NCBI GenBank assembly: GCA_021781335.1 | Contig: JAJXXA010000069.1 | Coordinates: 1 to 64,000 of the forward strand | DNA length: 64,000 bases | Direction of reading: 5' to 3' | Origin: Actinomycetes bacterium | Lineage (GTDB): Bacteria > Actinomycetota > Acidimicrobiia > Acidimicrobiales > RAAP-2 | In this document: positions 51,196 through 59,481 of the stretch, one piece after another | Layout: each line of letters begins with the position of its first letter | Numbering within the stretch: position 1 is the stretch's first letter | Notes under the pieces: model-generated | What the model was told of the DNA's origin: nothing | Databases searched by the model: none | What the model saw: the letters and a program-made list of their open reading frames with translations, nothing else | Made by a program: the position numbers and the translations under genes

Positions 51196-51960
51196 GTGTC
51201 GGGTCTTCCCACATCGTTTCACGTCGGTCCGCTCGTCTTTCACCTCTACGGTTTCGGCCTCGCAATCGCCGCTTACGTCACGTACATCTATTCAGAACGT
51301 CGTCTGCGTGCCGCGGGCTTTGGCGTTGAACGATTCGCCAGATTCGCGACAGCACTGATCGTCAGTGGACTCATTGGAGCACGCGCGGCCAATATCGCAA
51401 CGAACTGGGGCTACTACGCCGGACACCCGGCCCGATGGATCGCAATCTGGCAAGGGGGGCTCGCCAGCTTTGGCGGCATCGGCTTCGCAGTTCCCGTGGG
51501 TCTGTACCTCCAACGTCGATGGTGGCCCGGGTCGTCGCTCGCTCGATTCACTGACGCGCTCTTGCCCGCCCTCATCGCGGGCTGGGCACTGGGCAGAGTC
51601 CTTGGACCACAATTGATGGTGGGTGGTGGTGGACACCTCACCCACCAGTGGTTCGGGATGCATTACGCGGGTCAAATTGGAAAGCGTGTCCCGGTGCCAC
51701 TCATTCAAGGCGGCGAGGACGGTCTCTTGTGGCTCGCACTGATTTGGAGCGAACGTAGGTGGCCAACGCGACGCCCGGGTTCGATCACGGGCGCTGCGAT
51801 GATCGTGTGGGGAGTCGTTCGCGCCTTCGACGAGCGTTGGTTGCTCGGGCAACATTCCCACAGTGGATCGGTCGGCGTGCAACTGGCTGGCTTGGTGCTC
51901 GCCGCAGCGGGAGTGCTCGTGCTTGCGCGTCGACGCGCTCTACGCGCACCCCACTCGTAG
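51196..51960 (+). CDS. Divergent prolipoprotein diacylglyceryl transferase (Lgt)-like membrane protein
   Basis: A 254-aa multi-helix protein with overall Lgt organisation: FHLYGFGLAIAAYVTYIYSE, GLIGARAANIATNWGYYAGH, IAIWQGGLASFGGIGFAV, and a region corresponding to HPxxLYE near VPVPLIQGGEDG. Key Lgt residues are missing: the essential His of the HGG motif is replaced (ASFGG). The GRIGNFxN signature reads LGRVLGPQL, and the HPxQLYE motif is degraded. It may be inactive or have another substrate. GTG 51196 follows directly after the NlpC stop. Its TAG stop forms part of the next -10 box. Confidence 0.72.
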   Translation: MSGLPTSFHVGPLVFHLYGFGLAIAAYVTYIYSERRLRAAGFGVERFARFATALIVSGLIGARAANIATNWGYYAGHPARWIAIWQGGLASFGGIGFAVPVGLYLQRRWWPGSSLARFTDALLPALIAGWALGRVLGPQLMVGGGGHLTHQWFGMHYAGQIGKRVPVPLIQGGEDGLLWLALIWSERRWPTRRPGSITGAAMIVWGVVRAFDERWLLGQHSHSGSVGVQLAGLVLAAAGVLVLARRRALRAPHS

Positions 51961-51963
51961 GCT
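51958..51963 (+). promoter_or_regulatory. Leaderless -10 box overlapping the Lgt-like stop codon
   Basis: TAGGCT lies 6 nt before ATG 51970; its first three bases are the TAG stop of the preceding gene. Confidence 0.5.
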
Positions 51964-51969
51964 GAAATC

Positions 51970-52620
51970 ATGATGGCTGGTCGCTCCCCCAAAGCGGGCA
52001 CGTCACGCTTCTTGCGTGGACTTTCGCTGTTGGCCTTAACAGTGAGTGTCGCCACTGCGTTCACCCACACCCCCGTTGGTGCCGCGGGGGCGCGATTCCT
52101 CCCCCAGACTCGCAACGAGCCAAACTTTACGTCCGACTTGAACGCCCAGATGCGTACGTTGTGGCGAGCAATTACGTCAGACTCACCCGCTCTCGGTGAG
52201 CGGGTGTTCTTTCCGCGCGACGCGTACCTTCACATGAAGCAAGGACAGATCCCCGACCCCGCCGCGGACTATCAAGACCGGCTCGTCGCCCTCTTCGCAC
52301 TGGACGTCTCGGCGTACCACCACCTCTTGACGACCGGTCCTGGCGTCACGTTCGTGCGCGTCTCGAGCGCGCCCTCGGACGCCGCGTGGATTGCGCCGGG
52401 AGCCTGCGAGAACACGATTGGCTACTGGCATCTGCCAGGGGTTCGCTTGGTCTTCAGACGCGGCACGCGAATTGAATCGGTGCGGGTCGCCTCGTTGATT
52501 TCGTGGCGAGGTGTCTGGTACGTGGTGCACCTCGGACCGAACCCGCGACCCGCGAATGTTGGCACGGTTGACGATTTTCACTTGGGCCCGGGCGTGCCCG
52601 GTCCAGCGGGCGGCTGCTAA
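51970..52620 (+). CDS. Secreted hypothetical protein
   Basis: A 216-aa protein with a clear signal peptide (FLRGLSLLALTVSVATAFT, cleavage near VGAAG). The mature part has no family I recognise: NAQMRTLWRAITSDSPALG, FFPRDAYLHMKQGQIPDP, then a beta-rich half GTRIESVRVASLISWRGVWYVVHLG and a Pro/Gly tail ending in GGC. The start-region pattern FFPRDAYLHMK may bind something, but this is speculation. It has its own leaderless promoter, and its stop shares CTAA with the convergent CapA gene. Confidence 0.78.
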   Translation: MMAGRSPKAGTSRFLRGLSLLALTVSVATAFTHTPVGAAGARFLPQTRNEPNFTSDLNAQMRTLWRAITSDSPALGERVFFPRDAYLHMKQGQIPDPAADYQDRLVALFALDVSAYHHLLTTGPGVTFVRVSSAPSDAAWIAPGACENTIGYWHLPGVRLVFRRGTRIESVRVASLISWRGVWYVVHLGPNPRPANVGTVDDFHLGPGVPGPAGGC

Positions 52621-53774
52621 CCGGCGCGCAGTATGGCGCCGCCGGCGCCGATGAGTGCCGCGTTCGCACCGAAATCAGCGCGAGAGAGTTCATTGACAAA
52701 CGTCGACGACGCGTTCGTTGGATCGACTGATGGCTGGCCCGATGTACTCAGTCGCACCGACGTGAAAGTTCCCGAGACGAATCCGCCGTTCGCGTCAAGG
52801 GTCACGTGCAGAATGGCCGAGAGGTCCAGAACCCCCGCGGCGGAGAAGTCGTAATAATTCGCGAAGTCTCCCAGGCTGTAATCGATGAGATGTCCCTTAA
52901 ACCATTCCATGCCCCGCAGCACATGTGGTCCACTAGCGATCACCAGATCCGCTCCATCATTGATGGCGGCGTGCGCAAACGCGTACGGGTTGCCTCGATT
53001 CTCACCGTAGAAGGACTCGCTCTGGCGAGTGACGTGATCGGCGGAGGCCCCCTCGGCACCCGCGTGCATGTACACCACAACGACGTTCGCGAGCTGGTGG
53101 GCGCGCGCAATCAATCGAGCCGCCGCGGGAAAATCGAGCATGTCGTTGGTGTTGTAGTAAGGAGCGAAGTCGACGAACGCGACTTTGACGCCGCCGTCTC
53201 TCACTACGCCTATCTGCCCGGGTAATCCGGCCTGGACGATACCGGCAGCGCGCAGTGCCGTTGAGGTATCGATGACGCCCTGCTGGCCAAAGTCGTAGGC
53301 GTGGTTATTGGCGCTGTTCAGCACGGTGAACCCCGCCGAGCGATAGACCGCGGCGTACGAGGTCGGGACCCGAAATGTGTAACACGACGTCCCGTTGGGC
53401 ACGCACTTGGAGTGGGCGCTGTCGGTGAGGGTGCCCTCGAGGTTTCCAAAGACGATGGGCGCCGCCAATGCATGGGTGATCGGCTGGAGGTACGCTCGCG
53501 GATCCGAGGGAAGTTGCGGCGAGTTGCCGAGTTCCATATCGCCCACCGCAGCGATGCGCACCGTGGGCAGAGCGGTCGTTGTGGTTACCGGTAACAACGT
53601 GGTCGTGGGCGAGCTCGTCGTCGTGGGCGAAGTCGCACCGTGAGTCGAATCGAGCGCCACCAACGTGCCCCCCGCTAGCACGAGGACCGTCAGCGACCCG
53701 AGCCACAACCCTCGACGACGCCGCGCGACGCGTTGACCATCTCCTTGGGCCCGGGCGTCATGCTTTCCTACCAC
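52617..53774 (-). CDS. CapA-family (poly-gamma-glutamate synthesis-like) exported metallophosphatase-fold protein
   Basis: A 385-aa protein with a basic N-terminus, one membrane helix (LWLGSLTVLVLAGGTLVAL) and a Thr/Pro-rich linker. A CapA/PgsA calcineurin-fold domain follows: VRIAAVGDMELGNSPQL, VFGNLEGTLTD, SANNHAYDFGQQG, VVVYMHAGAEG and VIASGPHVLRGMEWFKG. Members help make or anchor poly-gamma-glutamate, but this lone member need not do so: no pgsB/C is nearby. It overlaps the glycosidase gene upstream by 7 nt, so the two are one operon. Confidence 0.88.
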   Translation of the reverse strand: MVGKHDARAQGDGQRVARRRRGLWLGSLTVLVLAGGTLVALDSTHGATSPTTTSSPTTTLLPVTTTTALPTVRIAAVGDMELGNSPQLPSDPRAYLQPITHALAAPIVFGNLEGTLTDSAHSKCVPNGTSCYTFRVPTSYAAVYRSAGFTVLNSANNHAYDFGQQGVIDTSTALRAAGIVQAGLPGQIGVVRDGGVKVAFVDFAPYYNTNDMLDFPAAARLIARAHQLANVVVVYMHAGAEGASADHVTRQSESFYGENRGNPYAFAHAAINDGADLVIASGPHVLRGMEWFKGHLIDYSLGDFANYYDFSAAGVLDLSAILHVTLDANGGFVSGTFTSVRLSTSGQPSVDPTNASSTFVNELSRADFGANAALIGAGGAILRAG

Positions 53775-54760
53775 GGCTGCGCCTCGCCCGGTCTCGCCGA
53801 GACAAAGACCGCGAAGAAGTCCTTGGTGCTGGCGTAAAGGAAGCGATTAGGGATCTGGTTGGGATTGGGAACATCTAGCGACGGACCCCGCGCGCCCGCG
53901 GCGGCATACGTGACGAAGATCGGCCATTCGGGATTGATGTCGAGTTCCATCGCTCGAACCACGTGCAGTTCCAGCATGGTCTGCGCGAGCTGTTCTGCGG
54001 TCACATCCGCCACTGCGGCGTAGACAAGATTGCCTTGGGCGTCGACCCCGAGCGCCGTTCGCCACACCGCTGGCGCGCCATGAAGGGTGAGGCCCCAGGC
54101 CGCGTTGTCGGCCGCCCCCGGTACGACACGAGCGTTGTTGACGAGCAGCGGGAGATTCTGGCGCGCCATGACGATGTCTGAACCTGGTCGAGTCGCACCC
54201 GTCCAGTCAATGATGTCGACCGTTCCGTTGGTGTAACGAACCACCGTCGCCAAACCCCTGACCATCGGGAAGTACAACGTGTGGTTCACGTAGAAACCGG
54301 CGGGGCCATCTTGCTCGTAGAAACCCGAATTGAAGGTCGCAAGTAGTCGAGGTGTCGCCGACGGCGGCACCATCTCTGGGCCACGTGGCAACGTTGTCAC
54401 ACCGGGTCCCTCATAACCCGGGTAGAGCGCAAGATCAGTGCCGGACGTCCGGATCCACGAGGCGTACGCGGTGACCCCGGGGTACGACGCGAATGGGGAG
54501 AAGGAGGTCGTGTAGACCGGCGTTGGTCCACCGGTCCAGGTGTCGCGCGCCGTCCAGGATGCGCACGTCGACGTGGCACTGGCTGGCTGGCCGCACACGG
54601 CGGGCGGTGTCACCACAGTCGTTGTCGTGACCAATGTGGTCGTCGTAGTGGTACTTGGCGTCGTGCTCTGTGCCGCCACGCTCGCATGTCGCGAGCTATA
54701 CATGTACGCCCCGAGCCCGATCAGTATCGCCAGTACGGCAAGTAACGCGAACTTACGCAT
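53768..54760 (-). CDS. Phosphodiester glycosidase (NAGPA-domain) family exported protein
   Basis: A 330-aa protein with an N-terminal helix (FALLAVLAILIGLGAYMY) and a Thr-rich linker of ~25 residues. The NAGPA-type domain has RLLATFNSGFYEQDGPAGFY, LPLLVNNARVVPG, TALGVDAQGNLVYAAVADVT and ELDINPEWPIFVTYAA. The family removes sugar-1-phosphodiester groups from glycoconjugates. Together with CapA downstream it may remodel a surface polymer. GAGAGAGGG precedes the start. It is the first gene of the pair. Confidence 0.85.
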   Translation of the reverse strand: MRKFALLAVLAILIGLGAYMYSSRHASVAAQSTTPSTTTTTTLVTTTTVVTPPAVCGQPASATSTCASWTARDTWTGGPTPVYTTSFSPFASYPGVTAYASWIRTSGTDLALYPGYEGPGVTTLPRGPEMVPPSATPRLLATFNSGFYEQDGPAGFYVNHTLYFPMVRGLATVVRYTNGTVDIIDWTGATRPGSDIVMARQNLPLLVNNARVVPGAADNAAWGLTLHGAPAVWRTALGVDAQGNLVYAAVADVTAEQLAQTMLELHVVRAMELDINPEWPIFVTYAAAGARGPSLDVPNPNQIPNRFLYASTKDFFAVFVSARPGEAQPW

Positions 54761-54860
54761 GGCCCTCTCTCGTGGCGATTAAGGGCAATTCTACGAAATT
54801 CGAGCGCCGTATCGTCGCGATCAACGTAAGAATTGACCTAAGTGAGGAGCGTTGTACGGC

Positions 54861-55874
54861 TCAGATGAGGCTGTTCCACTCGTCATCGGCGAGCCGACCC
54901 AAGCGTTCGAGGCTGTCGAGCGCGACGGGCACCGCCACGCGCACGCCTTCGACGTAACACACGTGATCGAGGCCGAGTCGACGCCACGGTTGAAAGAGCA
55001 CCCGTGTCGAACCCGGGTTGGTGTAGACACCCTGGACGAGGACGCCATCGTCGGAGGCACCCACGACCACGGCCGGACGCTGCTTGGACTTCTGTTCGGG
55101 CGCCTCAGGGTCGACGGCGCTGTAGGGCACTTCAACGAGCACGACCGAACCGACGAGCGGGTGGTCGGGGCTGAACTGGGCCAGCTCGCTCGGCGTGAGC
55201 ACAATTCGACGCCGCTCGAGCACGTCGAGCGTTATCTCAGGGGTGCGAACCTCGATCGAAGGGGGTGACGCGTGCTTGTGGGTGCCTTTCACCCTCGACG
55301 GCTTCGCGGGTCGTGCGGACACCGACTTCTTCTTCGCCTTCTCCTGCTCGCGGCGAAGGCGTCGCTGTGCTCGAACCTCGGCGTCGACCTCTTTGGGTGT
55401 GAGCAGTGACGATGCCGACACGCCGTCGGGCAGTTCGGGCAACGCCCATTGGGGGCGCTCTTCGAGGAGTCGACGACAATGCGGTGCCGCGGGGAAGGCC
55501 TCGCCGACGGCGAACGTCAACATCGCCACGACCTCGTCATCGCTCATACCATTGGTCACCAACTCGTCGAGCGCGGCACCCAGCTGCTCGAAAGAGGGAG
55601 AGTCTGCGTGTTCACCCAACACCTCAATCACCCGCTCGAGAGGATTGAGGGCCAGGAGTTCCAACAGACCCTTCACGGCGGCCATCGGCGCCGTTGACGC
55701 GAAATTGACCACATCGCGTCGCTGCTGGAGCGTGCGAAGCGGCATACCGACCACCGCTTGGAGTCGAGTGCCCTTCAAGTTGAGTGAGTCAACCGTGGAG
55801 AGCACGACGTCTTCGTGAATCTTGAGGAGGCCGCGACGAACGATGTCGTTGGCACTACTAGTTGAATTCGACAT
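54861..55874 (-). CDS. Hypothetical protein with C-terminal MazF/PemK-like domain
   Basis: A 337-aa protein I cannot assign as a whole. Residues 1-150 are helical (GLLKIHEDVVLSTVDSLNLK; RTLQQRRDVVNFASTAPM). Residues ~170-215 are a basic, Lys/Arg-rich linker (RRLRREQEKAKKKSVSARPA). Residues ~225-337 look like a MazF/PemK SH3-like barrel: HPLVGSVVLVEVPY, KQRPAVVVGASDDGVLVQGV, and the usual ending LERLGRLADDEWNSL. MazF proteins are mRNA interferases; whether this one cuts RNA is unknown. No antitoxin gene overlaps it. AGGA precedes the ATG. It stands 6 nt upstream of the acyl-CoA dehydrogenase stop region. Confidence 0.72.
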   Translation of the reverse strand: MSNSTSSANDIVRRGLLKIHEDVVLSTVDSLNLKGTRLQAVVGMPLRTLQQRRDVVNFASTAPMAAVKGLLELLALNPLERVIEVLGEHADSPSFEQLGAALDELVTNGMSDDEVVAMLTFAVGEAFPAAPHCRRLLEERPQWALPELPDGVSASSLLTPKEVDAEVRAQRRLRREQEKAKKKSVSARPAKPSRVKGTHKHASPPSIEVRTPEITLDVLERRRIVLTPSELAQFSPDHPLVGSVVLVEVPYSAVDPEAPEQKSKQRPAVVVGASDDGVLVQGVYTNPGSTRVLFQPWRRLGLDHVCYVEGVRVAVPVALDSLERLGRLADDEWNSLI

Positions 55875-55880
55875 TGATTC

Positions 55881-57023
55881 CTATTTCAAGAGGTGCTTAG
55901 AAATGACGACGCGCTGCACCTGGTTGGTCCCCTCGTAGATTTGCGTGATCTTCGCGTCGCGCATAAAGCGCTCGACAGGGAACTCCTTGGTGAAGCCGTA
56001 GCCACCCAGCAACTGTACGGCATCTGTCGCCACGCTCATCGCCGTGTCTGAAGCGAACGACTTGGCCGCCGCGCCGAGGTAGCTGAGTTGATTGTCAGGG
56101 TCGCCCGCGTCGATGGTGGCGCACGCACGGTACACGAGCGCGCGCGCGGCCTCGGTTCGAATGGCCATGTCGGCGAGCATGAAGCGAAGACCTTGCAGGT
56201 CAGCAATCGGTGCGCCGAACGCCTTACGCGTCTTCATGTAACCACCCGCGAAGTCGATGGAGGCCTGCGCTATACCAACGGCTTGGGCGCCAATGGTCGG
56301 ACGCGAGCGATCGAGCGTGTGCATCGCAATCTTGAAGCCTTCACCCTCCTCGCCAATTCGATGCGACGCCGGCACCCGCACGTCTTCGAAGACGACCTCG
56401 CCGGTCGGTGACGCGCGAAGACCCATCTTGTCTTCGTGCTTGGGGAACTTGAGCCCCCAGTCCTTCTCGACGAGAAAGCACGTGATGCCACGACTGCGCG
56501 CTTCGGGGTCGGTGCTCGCAAAGACGGTATACGTATCGGACACTCCCGAGTTAGTGATCCAGTACTTGGAACCGTTGAGTATGTAGTCGTCGCCGTCTCT
56601 CACCGCGCGCGAACGCATGCTCGCAACGTCAGATCCCGCATCGGCCTCGGAGAGGCAGTAACTGGCTTGGATCTCTCCACGAGCAATGCGGGGAAGGTAT
56701 TCCCGCTTTATCTCCTCGGAGGCGAAGTTCATGATGGGCAGCATCCCAAGCTTCGAGATGAGCATCGTCACCGACGTCGACGCGCACCCTCGCGCGAGCT
56801 CCTCAGCCATGATGGCTTGGGTCACCATGTCGGCTCCCGCGCCACCGTACGCCTCAGGAACATTGAGCGATGGCAGGTCCATTTCGACGCAGGCATCAAA
56901 ACTATCCTGGGGAAAAATCTGTTCACGGTCGTAGCGTGCGGCATGTGGGGCGATTCGCTCGTCCACAAAACTACGCATCACGTCTCGAAAGGCACGTTGC
57001 TCACTCGTCAGGTCAAAACTCAT
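55881..57023 (-). CDS. Acyl-CoA dehydrogenase (short/branched-chain type)
   Basis: A 380-aa acyl-CoA dehydrogenase of the standard tetrameric kind. It has YCLSEADAGSDVASMRSRA, YILNGSKYWITNSGVSDTYTVFA, the FAD-site AVQLLGGYGFTKEFPVERFMRD, and the catalytic Glu in ITQIYEGTNQVQR. It probably acts on a short or branched-chain acyl-CoA. The nearby ilvE could link it to valine/leucine breakdown, as inference. AAGGA precedes the ATG. Confidence 0.94.
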   Translation of the reverse strand: MSFDLTSEQRAFRDVMRSFVDERIAPHAARYDREQIFPQDSFDACVEMDLPSLNVPEAYGGAGADMVTQAIMAEELARGCASTSVTMLISKLGMLPIMNFASEEIKREYLPRIARGEIQASYCLSEADAGSDVASMRSRAVRDGDDYILNGSKYWITNSGVSDTYTVFASTDPEARSRGITCFLVEKDWGLKFPKHEDKMGLRASPTGEVVFEDVRVPASHRIGEEGEGFKIAMHTLDRSRPTIGAQAVGIAQASIDFAGGYMKTRKAFGAPIADLQGLRFMLADMAIRTEAARALVYRACATIDAGDPDNQLSYLGAAAKSFASDTAMSVATDAVQLLGGYGFTKEFPVERFMRDAKITQIYEGTNQVQRVVISKHLLK

Positions 57024-57046
57024 ATATTCCTTCAGTAGTTGGGGTA

Positions 57047-57511
57047 CTAATGAGAGGTCGCGGCTGGAACCAGCGCGGTGTCGCTGATCGCGTCAACGAA
57101 GTGGCGTTGCTTCACGTAACTGTGCGAAAGGCCCGCAAAGGCGCTGCAACGTTCGTGGTCGATCACTTCAACGTCGCGAAGTCCGAAAATATCAAGCGCC
57201 ACGTGCACGTCGCCCAAGATTGGACCTCGTCCGACGAGGCTCGCTCGTTTGGCCGCGACGAGCGCGACCCCCGTCTCGACGTCGTGACGATCGTGTTCAT
57301 TGGCGAACGTGAGTTTGCCCACTTCACGATGCGCGATGGTAAGAGCGAACCCTTCGCCGGGCGCGGAGGTACCGAAACCGGCTCCCTTGGCGACCACGGG
57401 CGAACGCTGGAGCCCAGGCTTCTTCGCGCGGGCGAGTTCGGGCGTCGCGGTCTTCATCGAAGGTCGCACCTCGCCTGCGGAGGGTACGGGAGAAAACGTT
57501 GGTTGTGTCAC
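57047..57511 (-). CDS. Conserved hypothetical protein with HDRHDVE-type motif
   Basis: A 154-aa protein of unknown function. A Pro/Ala-rich 50-residue N-terminus leads to a compact domain: LTIAHREVGKLTFANEHDRHDVETGVALVAAKRASLVGRGP, DVHVALDIFGLRDVEVIDHE. The two His-rich stretches suggest metal or phosphate binding, but I know no characterised relative. GTG 57511 has TAGTCT exactly 6 nt upstream. It lies between ilvE and the acyl-CoA dehydrogenase on the same strand. Confidence 0.75.
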   Translation of the reverse strand: MTQPTFSPVPSAGEVRPSMKTATPELARAKKPGLQRSPVVAKGAGFGTSAPGEGFALTIAHREVGKLTFANEHDRHDVETGVALVAAKRASLVGRGPILGDVHVALDIFGLRDVEVIDHERCSAFAGLSHSYVKQRHFVDAISDTALVPAATSH

Positions 57512-57517
57512 ACTTCG

Positions 57518-57523
57518 AGACTA
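57518..57523 (-). promoter_or_regulatory. Leaderless -10 box of the hypothetical gene
   Basis: TAGTCT on the minus strand, 6 nt before GTG 57511, in the 24-nt gap after ilvE. Confidence 0.4.
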
Positions 57524-57535
57524 TCTCTCGAGCGA

Positions 57536-58462
57536 CTAGACCCTCGCGAGCCAATCCTCGTACTCGGGAATCTGACCACGTACGGCCTTGAAGTACGTTG
57601 ACTGAATTGCCTTGGTGACGGGTCCCGGTGTGCCGGTGCCGACCAGACGGTCATCCACCGACGCAATCGGCACGACCTCGGCGGCGGTGCCGGTGAGGAA
57701 TGCCTCGTCCGCCAAATACAAGTCGTCTCGGCGCATTGCTTCAAAACTCACCTGATATCCCAGGTCGTTGGCGATCTTCACGATGCTCGCCTGCGTGATC
57801 CCTCGAAGCGCCCCCGCTTCGGACGGTGGCGGGCTGATGAGCAGGCCGTCACGGACGATAAAGAGGTTCTCACCCGTGCACTCAGAGATTCTCGCGTCAG
57901 GTCCGAGCATGATCGCCTCGTCGTATCCGGCCTTCAGCGCTTCGACCTTGGCCAAGCTCGAGTTCACGTAACCACCAACAGTCTTGGAGGCGGTGGGCAT
58001 TGCGTTTGGCGCGTGACGTGTCCACGAAGAGATCTTCATCCTCACGCCATTCTCCACGCCGTGGTCGCCGAGGTACGCACCCCACGGCCACGCGGCGATC
58101 GCCACGTTGACCGGCGAGGACAGTGGGTAGATCCCCATCTCGCCGTACCCGAGATAGACGAGCGGTCGCATGTAGCAGCCTTCGTCGAGCTCGTTCACCC
58201 GCACCACTTCGAGAGCCGCGTCACACAGCTGATCCAAGGTGAACGGGACCTCGATCATCAAGATCTTGCAGCTGTTGAGGAGCCGCTGCATGTGCTCGCG
58301 CAAGCGAAAGATCGCCACGCCGTTGGGGGTCTTGTAGGCACGAATGCCCTCGAAGGCGCCCGTACCGTAGTGCAGCGTGTGACTGAGCACGTGGGTCGTC
58401 GCTGACTCCCAGTCGACGAGCGTGCCGTCCATCCAGATCTTCTTCGTAGGTGTTATTGGCAT
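57536..58462 (-). CDS. ilvE: Branched-chain amino acid aminotransferase
   Basis: A PLP-dependent class IV aminotransferase (308 aa) for the last step of Leu, Ile and Val synthesis. It has IWMDGTLVDWESATTHVLSH, HYGTGAFEGIRAYKTPNG, the PLP Lys in SKTVGGYVNSSLAKVEAL, and EAIMLGPDARISECTGENLF. The start overlaps the leuB stop by one base (TAATG) and GAGAGG lies 6 nt upstream, so it is co-expressed with leuB. Confidence 0.95.
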   Translation of the reverse strand: MPITPTKKIWMDGTLVDWESATTHVLSHTLHYGTGAFEGIRAYKTPNGVAIFRLREHMQRLLNSCKILMIEVPFTLDQLCDAALEVVRVNELDEGCYMRPLVYLGYGEMGIYPLSSPVNVAIAAWPWGAYLGDHGVENGVRMKISSWTRHAPNAMPTASKTVGGYVNSSLAKVEALKAGYDEAIMLGPDARISECTGENLFIVRDGLLISPPPSEAGALRGITQASIVKIANDLGYQVSFEAMRRDDLYLADEAFLTGTAAEVVPIASVDDRLVGTGTPGPVTKAIQSTYFKAVRGQIPEYEDWLARV

Positions 58463-59481
58463 TACAACCTCTCAATTAGCTGCTTTGTGACCCCGTCGGT
58501 GCCGAGCACCGCGACGTCTCCATCGAATTCTTGCACTGCGCGCGCGATACGCGATGCAGCCGCGTCCTCGCCCAGATGCTCCAGCATCAAAACGGCTGAG
58601 GAGACTGCGGCGAGCGGATTAGCCCGACCGGTCCCCACGATGTCGTGAGCGGCGCCGTGTACGGGCTCGAAGAGTGACGCGCCGGTGCGTGCCGGATTGA
58701 GGTTGGCGCTCGCGGCGTAGCCAATACCGCCGGTGACCGCGCCGGCGAGGTCCGACAAGATGTCGCCAAAAAGGTTGTCAGTGACGATGACGCCGTATCG
58801 TGACGGGTCTTCCACCAGGTAGATGCACGCGGCGTCGACGTGGTTGTAGTCGACTTCCACCTTCTCGTACTCACCCGCGACCTCGCGCACGACGCGACTC
58901 CACAACTCGCCGGCGAACGTCAGGACATTGGTCTTGTGCACCAAGGTCAACCGCGGACGTTGCAGCTTCGCCGCGCGCTCGAACGCGTATCGCACACAGC
59001 GCTCCACACCGAAACGCGTATTCACCGATCCCTGCGTTGCAATCTCGTGCGCAGTCCCGTGACGCAGCACGCCACCCTCGCCGGCGTAGGGACCCTCGGT
59101 GTTCTCACGCACGATGGCGAACTCACAACCCTCGGCGAGCGAACCCGCCACACCGCGAAACGGACGGTAGTTGATGTAGAGATCGAGGCCGAAGCGCAGC
59201 CGAAGAAGGAGTCCACGCTCCAGCACACCGCCGGGGATTCGCGTGTCGCCAATGGCGGGGCCGATCGCCCCCAAGAGTATGGCGTCGAAACCCCTGAGCG
59301 CCTCGAGCGTCGCGTCGTCTAACACGAAACCGTCTCGCAGATATCGCGCGGCGCCGAGTTCGAACTCCGTGGTCTCAAGGTGCACGCCCGCAGCACGCAC
59401 AACCTCGAGCGCAGCACTGGTGACTTCCGGGCCGATCCCGTCGCCCCCGAGCACGGCCACGCGGTACGTGCGTTGGTTCAT
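58462..59481 (-). CDS. leuB: 3-isopropylmalate dehydrogenase
   Basis: A 339-aa NAD-dependent beta-decarboxylating dehydrogenase of leucine synthesis. It has VAVLGGDGIGPEVTSAALEVV, the loop LLLRLRFGLDLYINYRPFRG, IVRENTEGPYAGEGG, and the metal/NAD region GVIVTDNLFGDILSDLAGAVTGG with FEPVHGAAHDIVGTGRANP. It is followed by ilvE and is divergent from greA-leuCD, so all three leucine-specific genes are clustered around greA. Confidence 0.95.
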   Translation of the reverse strand: MNQRTYRVAVLGGDGIGPEVTSAALEVVRAAGVHLETTEFELGAARYLRDGFVLDDATLEALRGFDAILLGAIGPAIGDTRIPGGVLERGLLLRLRFGLDLYINYRPFRGVAGSLAEGCEFAIVRENTEGPYAGEGGVLRHGTAHEIATQGSVNTRFGVERCVRYAFERAAKLQRPRLTLVHKTNVLTFAGELWSRVVREVAGEYEKVEVDYNHVDAACIYLVEDPSRYGVIVTDNLFGDILSDLAGAVTGGIGYAASANLNPARTGASLFEPVHGAAHDIVGTGRANPLAAVSSAVLMLEHLGEDAAASRIARAVQEFDGDVAVLGTDGVTKQLIERL

